A DNA stretch of 64,000 nucleotides from Rhizobacter sp964253025 (GCF_964253025.1 NZ_CAXUQC020000001.1:558001-622000), one strand, 5' to 3'. Counted from the first letter of the stretch, positions 1 through 8,216 are shown. Numbers and translations: made by a program. Notes: generated from the sequence alone by a model not told the origin.

Positions 1-876
1 CTGCACGTCCTCGCGCATCTCGCGCAGGGTGTCCTCCAGGCGACCCTTGATGGGCTCCAGGATGCGCTTGCCTTCGACGTGCTTGTACTCGCCCTTGTTG
101 AAGTCGCTGGCCGAGCCGTAGTACTCCTTGAAGAGCTTGCCGTCGACCTCCACCGTGCGGCCGGGGGACTCCTCGTGACCCGCGAACAGGGAGCCGATCA
201 TCACCATGGCGGCGCCGAAGCGCACGCTCTTGGCGATGTCGCCGTGGTCGCGGATGCCGCCGTCGGCAATGATGGGCTTGGTGGCCACGCGGGCACACCA
301 CTTGAGCGCACTCAACTGCCACCCGCCGGTGCCGAAGCCGGTCTTGAGGCGCGTGATGCACACCTTGCCCGGCCCGATGCCCACCTTGGTGGCGTCGGCG
401 CCCCAGGTTTCCAGGTCGATCACGGCCTCGGGCGTGCCCACGTTGCCGGCGATCACGAAGGACTCGGGCAGCTTGGACTTGATGTGCTCGATCATCTTGC
501 GCACGCTGTCGGCGTGGCCGTGCGCGATGTCGATGGTGATGTAGTCGGCGCCCACGCCGCTCTCGGCCAGGCGGTCGATGATGGCGTAGTCCTCGGCCTT
601 CACGCCCGAGCTGATCGAGACATAGTGCCCCTTGGACCGCATCCGCGTGGCGTAGGCCACGGTGTCGAGGTCGAAGCGGTGCATCACGTAGAAGTAGCCG
701 TTGGCGGCCAGCCATTCAGTGATGGGTTCGTCCACCACCGTCTTCATGTTGGCCGGCACCACCGGCAGCTTGAAGCGCCTGCCGCCGAGCTCGGCGGAGG
801 CATCGCATTCGGACCGGCTTTCCACCCGGCACTTGCGGGGCAGCAGCAGCACGTTGTCGTAGTCGAAGATTTCCAT
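1..876 (-). CDS. guaC: GMP reductase, C-terminus cut by window edge
   Basis: NADPH-dependent reductive deamination of GMP to IMP in purine salvage, cytoplasmic. The first 292 codons are visible. The protein starts MEIFDYDNVLLLPRKC and has the TIM-barrel IMPDH/GMPR fold: the phosphate-binding loop ADGGIRDHGD and the active-site loop GIGPGKVCITR with the catalytic Cys. It lacks the CBS pair that IMP dehydrogenase inserts early in the barrel, and the loop reads KVCITRLKTG, which points to GMP reductase (the roughly 326-residue type) rather than guaB. The start is supported by an AGGAG Shine-Dalgarno about 8 nt upstream. It is divergent from uvrD. The leader holds a terminator-like hairpin, so expression may be attenuated. 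About 35 C-terminal residues lie outside the window. Confidence 0.9.
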   Translation of the reverse strand, partial: MEIFDYDNVLLLPRKCRVESRSECDASAELGGRRFKLPVVPANMKTVVDEPITEWLAANGYFYVMHRFDLDTVAYATRMRSKGHYVSISSGVKAEDYAIIDRLAESGVGADYITIDIAHGHADSVRKMIEHIKSKLPESFVIAGNVGTPEAVIDLETWGADATKVGIGPGKVCITRLKTGFGTGGWQLSALKWCARVATKPIIADGGIRDHGDIAKSVRFGAAMVMIGSLFAGHEESPGRTVEVDGKLFKEYYGSASDFNKGEYKHVEGKRILEPIKGRLEDTLREMREDVQ

Positions 877-941
877 CTGTTCGCTCCTGAGACTGAGCGC
901 TTGACCTGGAAACCCGGTTCTTCCGGCAGGCTGCCGGAATG

Positions 942-973
942 AAAAAACCGGGCACCAAAAATTTGGGCCCGGT
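942..973 (-). terminator. Terminator hairpin in the guaC leader
   Basis: On the minus strand the arms ACCGGGC and GCCCGGT enclose CCAAA/TTTGG pairing, and the 3' arm runs straight into six T residues. This is a canonical intrinsic terminator, yet it lies between the likely guaC promoter and the guaC start codon. The 3' arm can instead pair with AACCGGG (plus-strand 913-919) further along the leader, around a second perfect hairpin (TTCCGGCAG/CTGCCGGAA, 921-939). A role as attenuator is an inference. Confidence 0.6.
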
Positions 974-978
974 GTCGC

Positions 979-984
979 ATTCTA
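979..984 (-). promoter_or_regulatory. Candidate -10 element for guaC
   Basis: TAGAAT on the minus strand, 102 nt before the guaC ATG. No good -35 is seen at 16-18 bp. If used, transcription would begin about at the 5' arm of the terminator hairpin described at 942-973, so the hairpin would form within the first 30 nt of RNA. Confidence 0.4.
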
Positions 985-1048
985 CGCCGCTCCGGAAGCC
1001 TTGCCCGCAACCGGGTCGCCACCGCCGCGCCTCAATAGAATGCAGGGG

Positions 1049-3424
1049 ATGCACCCGTCCTTCCCCTCCGAGGCTGACCAATTTGCCGGCCAGCCCAACC
1101 CGCCCGCGTCCTCGCTGCTGCAGAACCTCAACCCCGAGCAGCTGGCCGCCGTGACGCTTCCGGCGAGGCCGGCACTCATCCTCGCAGGCGCCGGATCGGG
1201 CAAGACGCGCGTGCTCACCACCCGCATCGCGTGGCTCATCCAGACGGGCCAACTCTCGCCCGGTGGCGTGATGGCCGTCACCTTCACCAACAAGGCGGCC
1301 AAGGAAATGCTCACGCGGCTGGGCGCGATGCTGCCCATCCCGGTACGCGGCATGTGGATCGGCACCTTCCACGGCCTGTGCAACCGATTCCTGCGCGCGC
1401 ACTGGAAGCTGGCTGCCCTGCCGCAAGGCTTCCAGATCCTGGACACCGCCGACCAGCTGTCGGCCGTCAAGCGCATCATCAAGGCGATGAACCTCGACGA
1501 AGAGCGCTTCGTGCCCAAGCAGGTCACCTGGTTCATCGCCGGCAGCAAGGAAGAGGGCCTGCGGCCGAAGGACATCGACCAGCGCGACGAACAGACCCGC
1601 GTGCTGGTGCAGATCTACCAGGCCTACGAAGACCAGTGCCAGCGCGAGGGCGTGGTCGACTTCGCCGAGCTCATGCTGCGCACCTACGAGCTCATGCGCG
1701 ACAACGGCTCGCTGCGCGAGCACTACCAGCGCCGCTTCCGCCACATCCTGGTCGACGAATTCCAGGACACCAACCGGCTGCAGTACGCCTGGCTCAAGAT
1801 GTTCGCGGGGCGCGAGGCCGCGGTCTTCGCCGTCGGCGACGACGACCAGAGCATCTACGCTTTCCGTGGCGCGCAGGTCGGCAACATGGCCGACTTCGAG
1901 CGCGAGTTCAAGGTGCAGCAGGTCATCAAGCTCGAGCGCAACTACCGCTCCTTCGGCAACATCCTCGATGCGGCCAACGAGCTCATCGCCCACAACTCGC
2001 GGCGCCTGGGCAAGAACCTCAGCACCGAGGCCGGGCCGGGTGAGCCGGTGCGGGTCTTCGAGGCGACGAGCGACTTCGCCGAGGCGCAGTGGTTCGTCGA
2101 GGAAGCGCGCCAACTGCACCGCGACGGCATGGCGCGCAGCGACATCGCGCTGCTCTACCGCAGCAACGCCCAGAGCCGCGTGATGGAGAGCGCGCTCTTC
2201 AACGCCGGCGTGCCCTACAAGGTGTATGGCGGCCTGCGCTTCTTCGAGCGCGCCGAGGTGAAGCACGCCCTCAGCTACCTGCGCCTGATCGAGAACCCGA
2301 ACGACGACACCAGCTTCCTGCGCGTGGTGAACTTTCCCACCCGCGGCATCGGCGCGCGCAGCATCGAGCAGTTGCAGGACGCCGCCCGCACGAGTGGCCG
2401 CAGCCTGTACCAGAGCGTGGGTGCGGTGGCCGGCAAGAGCGGCGGCAACCTGCAGGCCTTCGTGGCGCTGGTCGACCGCATGCGCGAGGCCACGCGCGGC
2501 CTCACGTTGCGCGAGATCATCGAGCACATGCTGCACGAGTCCGGCCTCATCACCTTCTACCAGACCGACAAGGAAGGCAAGGACCGTCTCGAGAACCTGG
2601 AGGAGCTGGTGAATGCCGCCGAGGCCTTCGTCACCCAGGAGGGGTTCGGCAAGGATGCCGTGGCCCTGCCGGTCGACGAGCACGCGGGTGCCCTGAGCGA
2701 AGGCAGCCCGGTCGCGGTGGCCGCGGTCGACCTCGCGCCCGACGCCGAGACGGGCGAGATCATGTCGCCGCTGGCGGCCTTCCTGACCCATGCCTCGCTT
2801 GAAGCGGGCGACAACCAGGCGCAGGCGGGCCAGGATGCCATCCAGCTGATGACCGTGCATGCGGCCAAGGGGCTCGAGTTCGATGCCGTCTTCATCACGG
2901 GCCTGGAAGAGGGCTTGTTCCCCCACGAGAACAGCGCCTCCGACCTCGACGGCCTGGAGGAGGAGCGGCGCCTGATGTACGTGGCCATCACCCGTGCGCG
3001 CAAGCGGCTCTACCTGAGCTTCAGCCAGACCCGCATGCTGCACGGCCAGACGCGCTACAACGTCAAGAGCCGCTTCTTCGACGAACTGCCCGAGGCTGCA
3101 CTGCGCTGGCTCACGCCGCGCAACCAGGGCTTCGGTTCGGGCTTCGCGCGGGAGTACCAGTCGGCCTGGTCGAAGGGGTCGGGCTTGAGCGGCATCGTGG
3201 GTGCCGGCAAGGTGGAGCCGCGCGCCGTCGCATCGTCGGGGCCGAAGACCACGAGCAGCCACGGTTTGCGCTCGGGCCAGACGGTGTTCCACAACAAGTT
3301 CGGTGAAGGGGTGATCGTCACCCTCGAAGGGCAGGGCGAGGATGCCCGCGCCCAGGTGAACTTCGGGCGCCACGGGATGAAGTGGCTGGCCTTGAGCGTG
3401 GCCAAGCTCACGCCGGTGGACTGA
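1049..3424 (+). CDS. uvrD: UvrD/PcrA-type SF1A DNA helicase
   Basis: ATP-dependent 3'-5' DNA helicase for nucleotide-excision and mismatch repair, cytoplasmic. All SF1A motifs are present in order: Walker A AGAGSGKTR, DEFQDT (motif II), GDDDQSIYAFRGA (III), LERNYRS (IV), TVHAAKGLEFDAVF (V) and EERRLMYVAITRARKRLY (VI). The C-terminus (GQTVFHNKFGEGVI to VAKLTPVD) is the short Tudor-like domain by which UvrD/PcrA proteins contact RNA polymerase. The length of 791 residues is ordinary. The start is uncertain: ATG at 1040 and 1049 are both in frame. I chose 1049 because a TAGAAT -10 box (1036-1041) ends 7 nt before it, suggesting a leaderless mRNA. Rep is less likely because of the C-terminal domain. 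Confidence 0.9.
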   Translation: MHPSFPSEADQFAGQPNPPASSLLQNLNPEQLAAVTLPARPALILAGAGSGKTRVLTTRIAWLIQTGQLSPGGVMAVTFTNKAAKEMLTRLGAMLPIPVRGMWIGTFHGLCNRFLRAHWKLAALPQGFQILDTADQLSAVKRIIKAMNLDEERFVPKQVTWFIAGSKEEGLRPKDIDQRDEQTRVLVQIYQAYEDQCQREGVVDFAELMLRTYELMRDNGSLREHYQRRFRHILVDEFQDTNRLQYAWLKMFAGREAAVFAVGDDDQSIYAFRGAQVGNMADFEREFKVQQVIKLERNYRSFGNILDAANELIAHNSRRLGKNLSTEAGPGEPVRVFEATSDFAEAQWFVEEARQLHRDGMARSDIALLYRSNAQSRVMESALFNAGVPYKVYGGLRFFERAEVKHALSYLRLIENPNDDTSFLRVVNFPTRGIGARSIEQLQDAARTSGRSLYQSVGAVAGKSGGNLQAFVALVDRMREATRGLTLREIIEHMLHESGLITFYQTDKEGKDRLENLEELVNAAEAFVTQEGFGKDAVALPVDEHAGALSEGSPVAVAAVDLAPDAETGEIMSPLAAFLTHASLEAGDNQAQAGQDAIQLMTVHAAKGLEFDAVFITGLEEGLFPHENSASDLDGLEEERRLMYVAITRARKRLYLSFSQTRMLHGQTRYNVKSRFFDELPEAALRWLTPRNQGFGSGFAREYQSAWSKGSGLSGIVGAGKVEPRAVASSGPKTTSSHGLRSGQTVFHNKFGEGVIVTLEGQGEDARAQVNFGRHGMKWLALSVAKLTPVD

Positions 3425-3449
3425 CCGTCCTGGCACGCGATGCCTTGCG

Positions 3450-3500
3450 TGACAGTCGCGTCACGCAAGGGTCATTCTGCGGTCATCGGGGCTTCCTAGC
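3450..3500 (+). promoter_or_regulatory. PhoB-type promoter of first phoX
   Basis: TGACAG, TCACG, TCATT and TCATC begin at 3450, 3461, 3472 and 3483, exactly 11 bp apart, and TCCTAGC follows at 3494, another 11 bp on. Pho boxes are 11-bp repeats that replace the -35, with the -10 one turn downstream. The same TTCCTA word occupies the same position before the second phoX and before phoD. TTCCTAGC as the -10 places the transcription start after 3501, which rules out the ATG at 3501 as the translation start. Confidence 0.75.
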
Positions 3501-3530
3501 ATGTCGGCTTTCCTTGTTGTCGAAAGCACC

Positions 3531-5372
3531 ATGTCCTACCTCACCGACCGTTTCCGCGCCGACTCCGCCCGTGCCCTGGGCCTGACCGAAGTCGAGCAAG
3601 TGCCTGGCCAGATGTTCGAGGACGTCCTGCGTGACGCCAAGGTCCAGCGCCGCACGCTGCTGCGCGGCAGCTTCGGCGCCACGCTGGCCGCCGTGTTCGG
3701 CGGTGCGGCCCTCTCGGCCTGCGGCGGCGACGACGATGCGGCGACGCTCCCCGTGCCGGCTGACACGGCGCCCGCCAGCTTCCCGTCCGTCGCCGCCGTG
3801 ACCGGCGACGGCGTGGTCGTGCCCAAGGGCTACACCGCCGAAGTGCTGTTCAGCGCAGGCGATGCCGTCGTGCCGGGGGCCACGCCCTTCACCGGCGCCT
3901 TCCTCGGCTCGGCCGACACGGAGAAGTTCGCCGGCGGCGGACATGACGGCATGCACTTCTACGAGATTCCGGGTGTCGACCCGAACACGGGCGGCCTGCT
4001 GGCGATCAACCACGAGTCGCCCGATGCCGCCATCCTGATGGCCGAGCGCTTCGACGCCGCCACGGCCACGCCCGAGCAGAAGAAGATCGCCCTGTCCGCC
4101 GTCGGCGTGTCGGTCATCGAGATCGAACTGAAGAACGGCAAGTGGGAAGTCAAGAAGGACTCCGCCTTCAACAAGCGCTACACCGGCAACACCGTCTTCA
4201 ATGTCAGCGGCCCGGCCGCGGCCACCGTGGGCGCCACCGTCGTGGGCACGCTGAACAACTGCTCGAGCGGCACCACCCCGTGGGGCACCTACCTCACCTG
4301 CGAGGAAACCACCGACAACTACCTCGACCCGACGCAGCCGGTTGAAGGCTACGGCTGGGTCGTCGAGATCGACCCGCAGAACAAGCTGACCAACCTGCCG
4401 GTGAAGCGCACCGCCCTCGGCCGCTTCGACCACGAGAACACCGCTTACCTCATGGACGAGCAGGGCAACATGGCCCTCTACATGGGTGACGACGGCACGC
4501 CGGGCTGCATCTACAAGTTCGTGCCGAGCGCCAAGGTGAACCTGACCGACCGCACGGCCAACGGCACCATCCTCGACAACGGCACCCTCTACGCCGCCAA
4601 GTTCAACGCCGATGGCACGGGCCAGTGGATCGCTCTCGTGCAGGGCACCAACAACCTGACGGTCGGCGCGACCGACCCGGGCCTCGTGCCGCAGTCGGCC
4701 ACGCCGCCGGTGCCGACCATCGTCAACTTCGTGACGCAGGCCGACGTGCTGATCAACACCAAGGCGGCCGCGCGCGTCGCTGGCGCGACGCAGATGGACC
4801 GCCCCGAGTGGGTGACGGTCGGCCCGGACAAGAAGATCTACATCACGATGACGAAGAACAGCGGCCGCAAGGTCGCCGACGCCGCCAACCCGCGTGCGGG
4901 CAACCCGCACGGCCACATCATCCAGTGGACGGAGAACGGCAACGCCCCGGGCGCGACCAGCTTCAAGTGGGAGATTTTCATGCTGGGCGGCGATGCGCGC
5001 TTCCCCGATGCGGTGGCCAAGGGCGACATCCAGGGCGACACCTTCTCGAGTCCCGACGGCCTGCGCGTCGACCCGCTCGGCCGCCTCTGGGTGCAGACCG
5101 ACGCCGACACGGGCACGGGCATCACCAACACCTTCGGCAACAACGCGATGTACCACGTCGACGCCGCCACCAAGCAGTCCAAGCGATTCCTGGTGGGACC
5201 GGACGGCTGCGAGATCACCGGCATCGCCTACACGCCGGACATGAAGACCTTCTTCGTGAACATCCAGCACCCGGGCAAGACCTGGCCGTCGAACGTTCAG
5301 GGCAACACGCTGCCGGCACGGTCGTCGACGGTGGTCGTGCGCCGGACCGACGGGAAGATCGTCGGGGTCTGA
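3531..5372 (+). CDS. phoX: PhoX-family (DUF839) alkaline phosphatase, Tat lipoprotein
   Basis: Secreted phosphomonoesterase of the PhoX family (Fe/Ca cofactor in characterised members), releasing phosphate from organic esters. It has a twin-arginine signal (RRTLLRGSFG) whose hydrophobic stretch ends in a lipobox LSAC followed by GGDDD, so it may be Tat-exported and lipid-anchored. Family blocks follow: HDGMHFYEIPG, LLAINHESP, the Cys-containing NCSSGTTPWGTYLTCEE, RTALGRFDHENTAY, RPEWVTVGP, FSSPDGLRVDPLGRLWVQTD and DGCEITGIAYTPD. 613 residues. Start 3531 was preferred over 3501 because 3501 lies within the promoter. It is a paralogue of the gene at 5856. DUF839 also contains proteins of unproven activity, but the Pho-box promoter supports phosphatase. 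Confidence 0.88.
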   Translation: MSYLTDRFRADSARALGLTEVEQVPGQMFEDVLRDAKVQRRTLLRGSFGATLAAVFGGAALSACGGDDDAATLPVPADTAPASFPSVAAVTGDGVVVPKGYTAEVLFSAGDAVVPGATPFTGAFLGSADTEKFAGGGHDGMHFYEIPGVDPNTGGLLAINHESPDAAILMAERFDAATATPEQKKIALSAVGVSVIEIELKNGKWEVKKDSAFNKRYTGNTVFNVSGPAAATVGATVVGTLNNCSSGTTPWGTYLTCEETTDNYLDPTQPVEGYGWVVEIDPQNKLTNLPVKRTALGRFDHENTAYLMDEQGNMALYMGDDGTPGCIYKFVPSAKVNLTDRTANGTILDNGTLYAAKFNADGTGQWIALVQGTNNLTVGATDPGLVPQSATPPVPTIVNFVTQADVLINTKAAARVAGATQMDRPEWVTVGPDKKIYITMTKNSGRKVADAANPRAGNPHGHIIQWTENGNAPGATSFKWEIFMLGGDARFPDAVAKGDIQGDTFSSPDGLRVDPLGRLWVQTDADTGTGITNTFGNNAMYHVDAATKQSKRFLVGPDGCEITGIAYTPDMKTFFVNIQHPGKTWPSNVQGNTLPARSSTVVVRRTDGKIVGV

Positions 5373-5447
5373 CGACTCGGGCCTGGCTGTCCGCACGAGC
5401 GGGCGGCAGGCCGTGCCGGGCGAGGGGAGCAGGGAGGGGCTGGAGGA

Positions 5448-5478
5448 GGCCGGCGGCCGGTCGATCGGACCGCCGGCC
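5448..5478. terminator. GC hairpin between convergent genes
   Basis: Perfect arms GGCCGGCGG and CCGCCGGCC around a 13-nt loop, in the gap between the stop of the first phoX and the stop of the small lipoprotein on the other strand. There is no T-tract on either side, so a shared bidirectional terminator is plausible but unproven. Confidence 0.4.
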
Positions 5479-5485
5479 CCTGCTG

Positions 5486-5674
5486 TCAGTCGTCCTCGTC
5501 GTCGTCGTCGTCCGGGATGGCGAGTTCGATCGCCTTGCCCGTCACCTTCACGCTGGTGGTGACGACGGCGCCCGTGACGGAAATGGCTGCGCCCGCAGCC
5601 GCACCGGCGACCGAGACGACGGCACAGCCCGGCAAGAGGGGCAGCAGCACGAGGGAAAGCAGTGCGGTCTTCAT
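5486..5674 (-). CDS. Small acidic-tailed lipoprotein
   Basis: 62-residue predicted lipoprotein: signal peptide MKTALLSLVLLPLLPGC with lipobox LPGC, a glycine/alanine/valine-rich segment VVSVAGAAAGAAISVTGAVV that could lie in or along a membrane, and a tail of eleven D/E residues preceded by IP. It resembles short CAVVSVAGAA lipoproteins of unknown function found in many proteobacteria (from memory, not searched). It lies head-to-head with the second phoX promoter and tail-to-tail with the first phoX. An upstream in-frame ATG at 5713 would put the signal peptide inside the chain, so 5674 was chosen. No strong Shine-Dalgarno. Confidence 0.65.
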   Translation of the reverse strand: MKTALLSLVLLPLLPGCAVVSVAGAAAGAAISVTGAVVTTSVKVTGKAIELAIPDDDDDEDD

Positions 5675-5761
5675 GGAAGGCTGAGGGGATGGGGACGGCG
5701 CGCCATTGTCCATCGCGCCGCTGCGTCCGGAGGTGTCCGGATGTGAAGGGCGCGGTCACCG

Positions 5762-5813
5762 TCACGGATCTGACATGCAAATGTCACGGGCGATTCACTG
5801 CGGGTTCCTAAGC
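5762..5813 (+). promoter_or_regulatory. PhoB-type promoter of second phoX
   Basis: TCACGG, ACATGC, TCACGG and TCACTG sit at 5762, 5773, 5784 and 5795 (11-bp spacing), then TCCTAAG at 5806. The core CTGACATGCAAATGTCAC (5770-5787) is close to the enterobacterial Pho-box consensus. It is the strongest Pho-box match of the three in the window. Confidence 0.8.
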
Positions 5814-5855
5814 TCGTCGGAATTCGAATCCCTTCACAACCAGAAGAGCCCCACA

Positions 5856-8123
5856 GTGAGCAACGAAGTTCTCTCCCCCAGCGACCGCGACGAGGTCGAC
5901 CTCAATTCCTCCGGCAACACCGACTTCATGTCGGTGCTGGATGCACGCCTGAGCCGGCGCAGCGTCCTGCGCGGCGGTGTCGGCAGCGCGGCCACGGCAG
6001 TGCTCGGCGGCTGGAGCTTGAGCGCCTGCGGGGGCAGCGACGACGACGCGGCGCCTGTGGCGGCGCCGACCGGCCCCATCACGAGCCTCGCCTTCGCCGC
6101 CGTCGCCAAGGGCACGGCCGACCAGGTCACCGTGCCCGTCGGCTACACCGCCACCCCGATCTATGCGCTGGGCGACCCGATCTTCGCGGGTGTCCCGGCC
6201 TACAAGAACGACGGCTCCGACACCGACATGGACAAGCGCGCCGGCGACCACCATGACGGCATGGAGTACTTCGGCCTGAACGCCACCGGCACCGGCCGCG
6301 ACGCCGCCAGCTCCGAGCGCGGCTTGCTGGCCATGAACCACGAGGCCACCAGCGGCCGTGACGTGCGTTCGTACTACCTGCACGTCGACGGCGGCACGGT
6401 CAACCCGCGTCCGAAGGGCGAGGCCGACAAGGAAATCGCGGTGCACGGCCTGTCGGTCGTGGAAGTCCGCAAGACCAACAACCGCTGGGCCTACGTCCAG
6501 GACAGCGCCTTCAACCGCCGCGTCACGCCGCACACCGAGATCCAGATCAACGGTCCGGCCCGAGGCAACGCCCTGCTCAAGACGAAGTACTCGGTCGACG
6601 GCACCAAGACGCGCGGCACCATCAACAACTGCGGCACCGGCTACACGCCGTGGGGCACCTTCCTTACGGGCGAGGAGAACTGGGCCGGCTATTTCACCCG
6701 CGCCTCGGCCACCCACACGACCGACGACGCCCTGCGCGGTGACAAGAGCGTGGCCTCGCTGAAGCGCTACGGCGTGACCCAGACGGCGGCCAGCCGCCAC
6801 GGCTGGGAAACCGCCGGCACGGAAGACCAGTACGCCCGCTTCTTCATCGGCAAGGTCGGCACCAGCACCGACGGCACCGATGACTACCGCAACGAGCTGA
6901 ACGGCTTCGGCTACATCGTCGAGATGGACCCGTACGATGCCAAGGTCGCCATTCGCAAGCGCACCGCCCTCGGCCGCTTCGCCCACGAGAGCGCCGCCTT
7001 CGGCAAGGCCGTCGCCGGCAAGCCGCTGGCCGTGTACATGGGTGACGATTCGCGCGGCGAGTACATCTACAAGTTCGTCTCGAACAAGGCCTGGAACGCA
7101 GCGGACGCCAACCCCGTCAACCGCATCACCACCGGCGACAGCTACCTCGACGAAGGCAAGCTCTACGTGGCCAAGTTCGGCGCCGATGGCAAGGGCCAGT
7201 GGATCGAGCTCGCGATCGGCAACCCGCAGATCGCGGCCTACCCCGGCTATGCGTTCGCCGATCAGGCCGACGTGATCGTCAACGCCCGCCTGGCTGCCGA
7301 CGCTGTTGGCGCGACCAAGATGGACCGTCCGGAGTGGTGTGCCGTGCACCCCACCACCGGGGAGATCTACTACACGCTGACCAACAACAGCAACCGCCGC
7401 GTCGAGCCGACGGGCTCGCAGCTGGGTCTGGACGCCGCCAACCCGCGTGCCTATGCTGATTTCCAGGGCACGAGCACCACGCCGTCCGCCACCGGCAACG
7501 TCAACGGCCACATCATCCGCATGGCCGAAGCCGGCGGCGACGCCGCGGCGCTGACCTTCAGCTGGGACGTCTATCTCTTCGGCGCCGAATCCGGTGCTGC
7601 GACGACCAACATCAACGTCTCGGCACTGACGGCCGACCAGGACTTCTCCAGCCCCGACGGCCTCTGGTTCAGCCAGAACACCGGCCTGTGCTGGATCCAG
7701 ACCGACGACGGCTCCTACACCGACATCACCAACTGCATGATGCTGGTGGGCGTGCCGGGCAAGGTCGGCGATGGTGCCAAGGCACAACTCTCGTACGAGA
7801 AGGCCGACAAGAGCGTGGTCACGATCGACACCTACGTCGGCAAGAAGCCGGTGGCCGATACGCTGAAGCGCTTCCTGGTCGGTCCGGTCGACTGCGAACT
7901 CACCGGCTGCACGGAAACGCCCGACGGCAAGACGCTGTTCGCCAACATCCAGCATCCGGGCGAGAGCCTGGCTGCGGTGGCCGATGTGATGGACCCGACG
8001 AAGTACAAGAGCCGCTGGCCGGGCAATGCCGGCTACCAGGCGGTGGCGGGCAACATGACCTCGCGCCCGCGCTCGGCCACCATCGCCATCACCAAGGACG
8101 ACGGCGGCCGCATCGGCACCTGA
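5856..8123 (+). CDS. phoX: PhoX-family (DUF839) alkaline phosphatase, larger paralogue
   Basis: Secreted PhoX-type phosphatase of 755 residues. A GTG start was chosen: it follows AGAAGAG by about 8 nt and lies downstream of the Pho-box promoter, whereas the upstream ATG (5706) lies before it. An unusually long n-region (about 30 residues) precedes the Tat motif SRRSVLRGG, and the signal ends in lipobox LSAC then GGSDDD. Family blocks match the gene at 3531: DHHDGMEYFGL, NCGTGYTPWGTFLTGEENW, RTALGRFAHESAAF, DRPEWCAVHP, FSSPDGLWFSQNTGLCWIQTD, CELTGCTETPDGKTLFANIQHPGES. It is about 140 residues longer, mostly from insertions in the middle. It ends just before a strong terminator. Confidence 0.88.
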   Translation: MSNEVLSPSDRDEVDLNSSGNTDFMSVLDARLSRRSVLRGGVGSAATAVLGGWSLSACGGSDDDAAPVAAPTGPITSLAFAAVAKGTADQVTVPVGYTATPIYALGDPIFAGVPAYKNDGSDTDMDKRAGDHHDGMEYFGLNATGTGRDAASSERGLLAMNHEATSGRDVRSYYLHVDGGTVNPRPKGEADKEIAVHGLSVVEVRKTNNRWAYVQDSAFNRRVTPHTEIQINGPARGNALLKTKYSVDGTKTRGTINNCGTGYTPWGTFLTGEENWAGYFTRASATHTTDDALRGDKSVASLKRYGVTQTAASRHGWETAGTEDQYARFFIGKVGTSTDGTDDYRNELNGFGYIVEMDPYDAKVAIRKRTALGRFAHESAAFGKAVAGKPLAVYMGDDSRGEYIYKFVSNKAWNAADANPVNRITTGDSYLDEGKLYVAKFGADGKGQWIELAIGNPQIAAYPGYAFADQADVIVNARLAADAVGATKMDRPEWCAVHPTTGEIYYTLTNNSNRRVEPTGSQLGLDAANPRAYADFQGTSTTPSATGNVNGHIIRMAEAGGDAAALTFSWDVYLFGAESGAATTNINVSALTADQDFSSPDGLWFSQNTGLCWIQTDDGSYTDITNCMMLVGVPGKVGDGAKAQLSYEKADKSVVTIDTYVGKKPVADTLKRFLVGPVDCELTGCTETPDGKTLFANIQHPGESLAAVADVMDPTKYKSRWPGNAGYQAVAGNMTSRPRSATIAITKDDGGRIGT

Positions 8124-8159
8124 GTCAGTGTGGCCCGGAACCCCGGGGCCATCAGCGAC

Positions 8160-8192
8160 AAGGCCCGCAGCCATGAGCTTGCGGGCCTTTTT
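8160..8192 (+). terminator. Intrinsic terminator after second phoX
   Basis: 10-bp perfect stem AAGGCCCGCA/TGCGGGCCTT with a 10-nt loop followed by TTT, 36 bp after the phoX stop. The best plus-strand intrinsic terminator in the window. Confidence 0.85.
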
Positions 8193-8216
8193 CGTTTCAG
8201 CCGCCGACGGGCTGCC

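Noticed and set aside
1..876. IMP dehydrogenase (guaB)
   Set aside because: No CBS domains and the active-site loop is of GMP reductase type.
716..3436. A 906-codon open frame on the minus strand opposite uvrD
   Set aside because: It is a shadow of the GC-rich uvrD reading frame: His/Arg/Gly/Leu-rich with no domain, while the plus strand holds all helicase motifs.
3431..3448. Sigma-54 promoter TGGCACG...TTGC before the first phoX
   Set aside because: The distance between GG and GC is 13 bp instead of 10; the Pho-box ladder explains the region better.
5818..5840. tRNA T-arm-like TTCGAATCC
   Set aside because: No cloverleaf can be drawn around it and it lies in the phoX leader.
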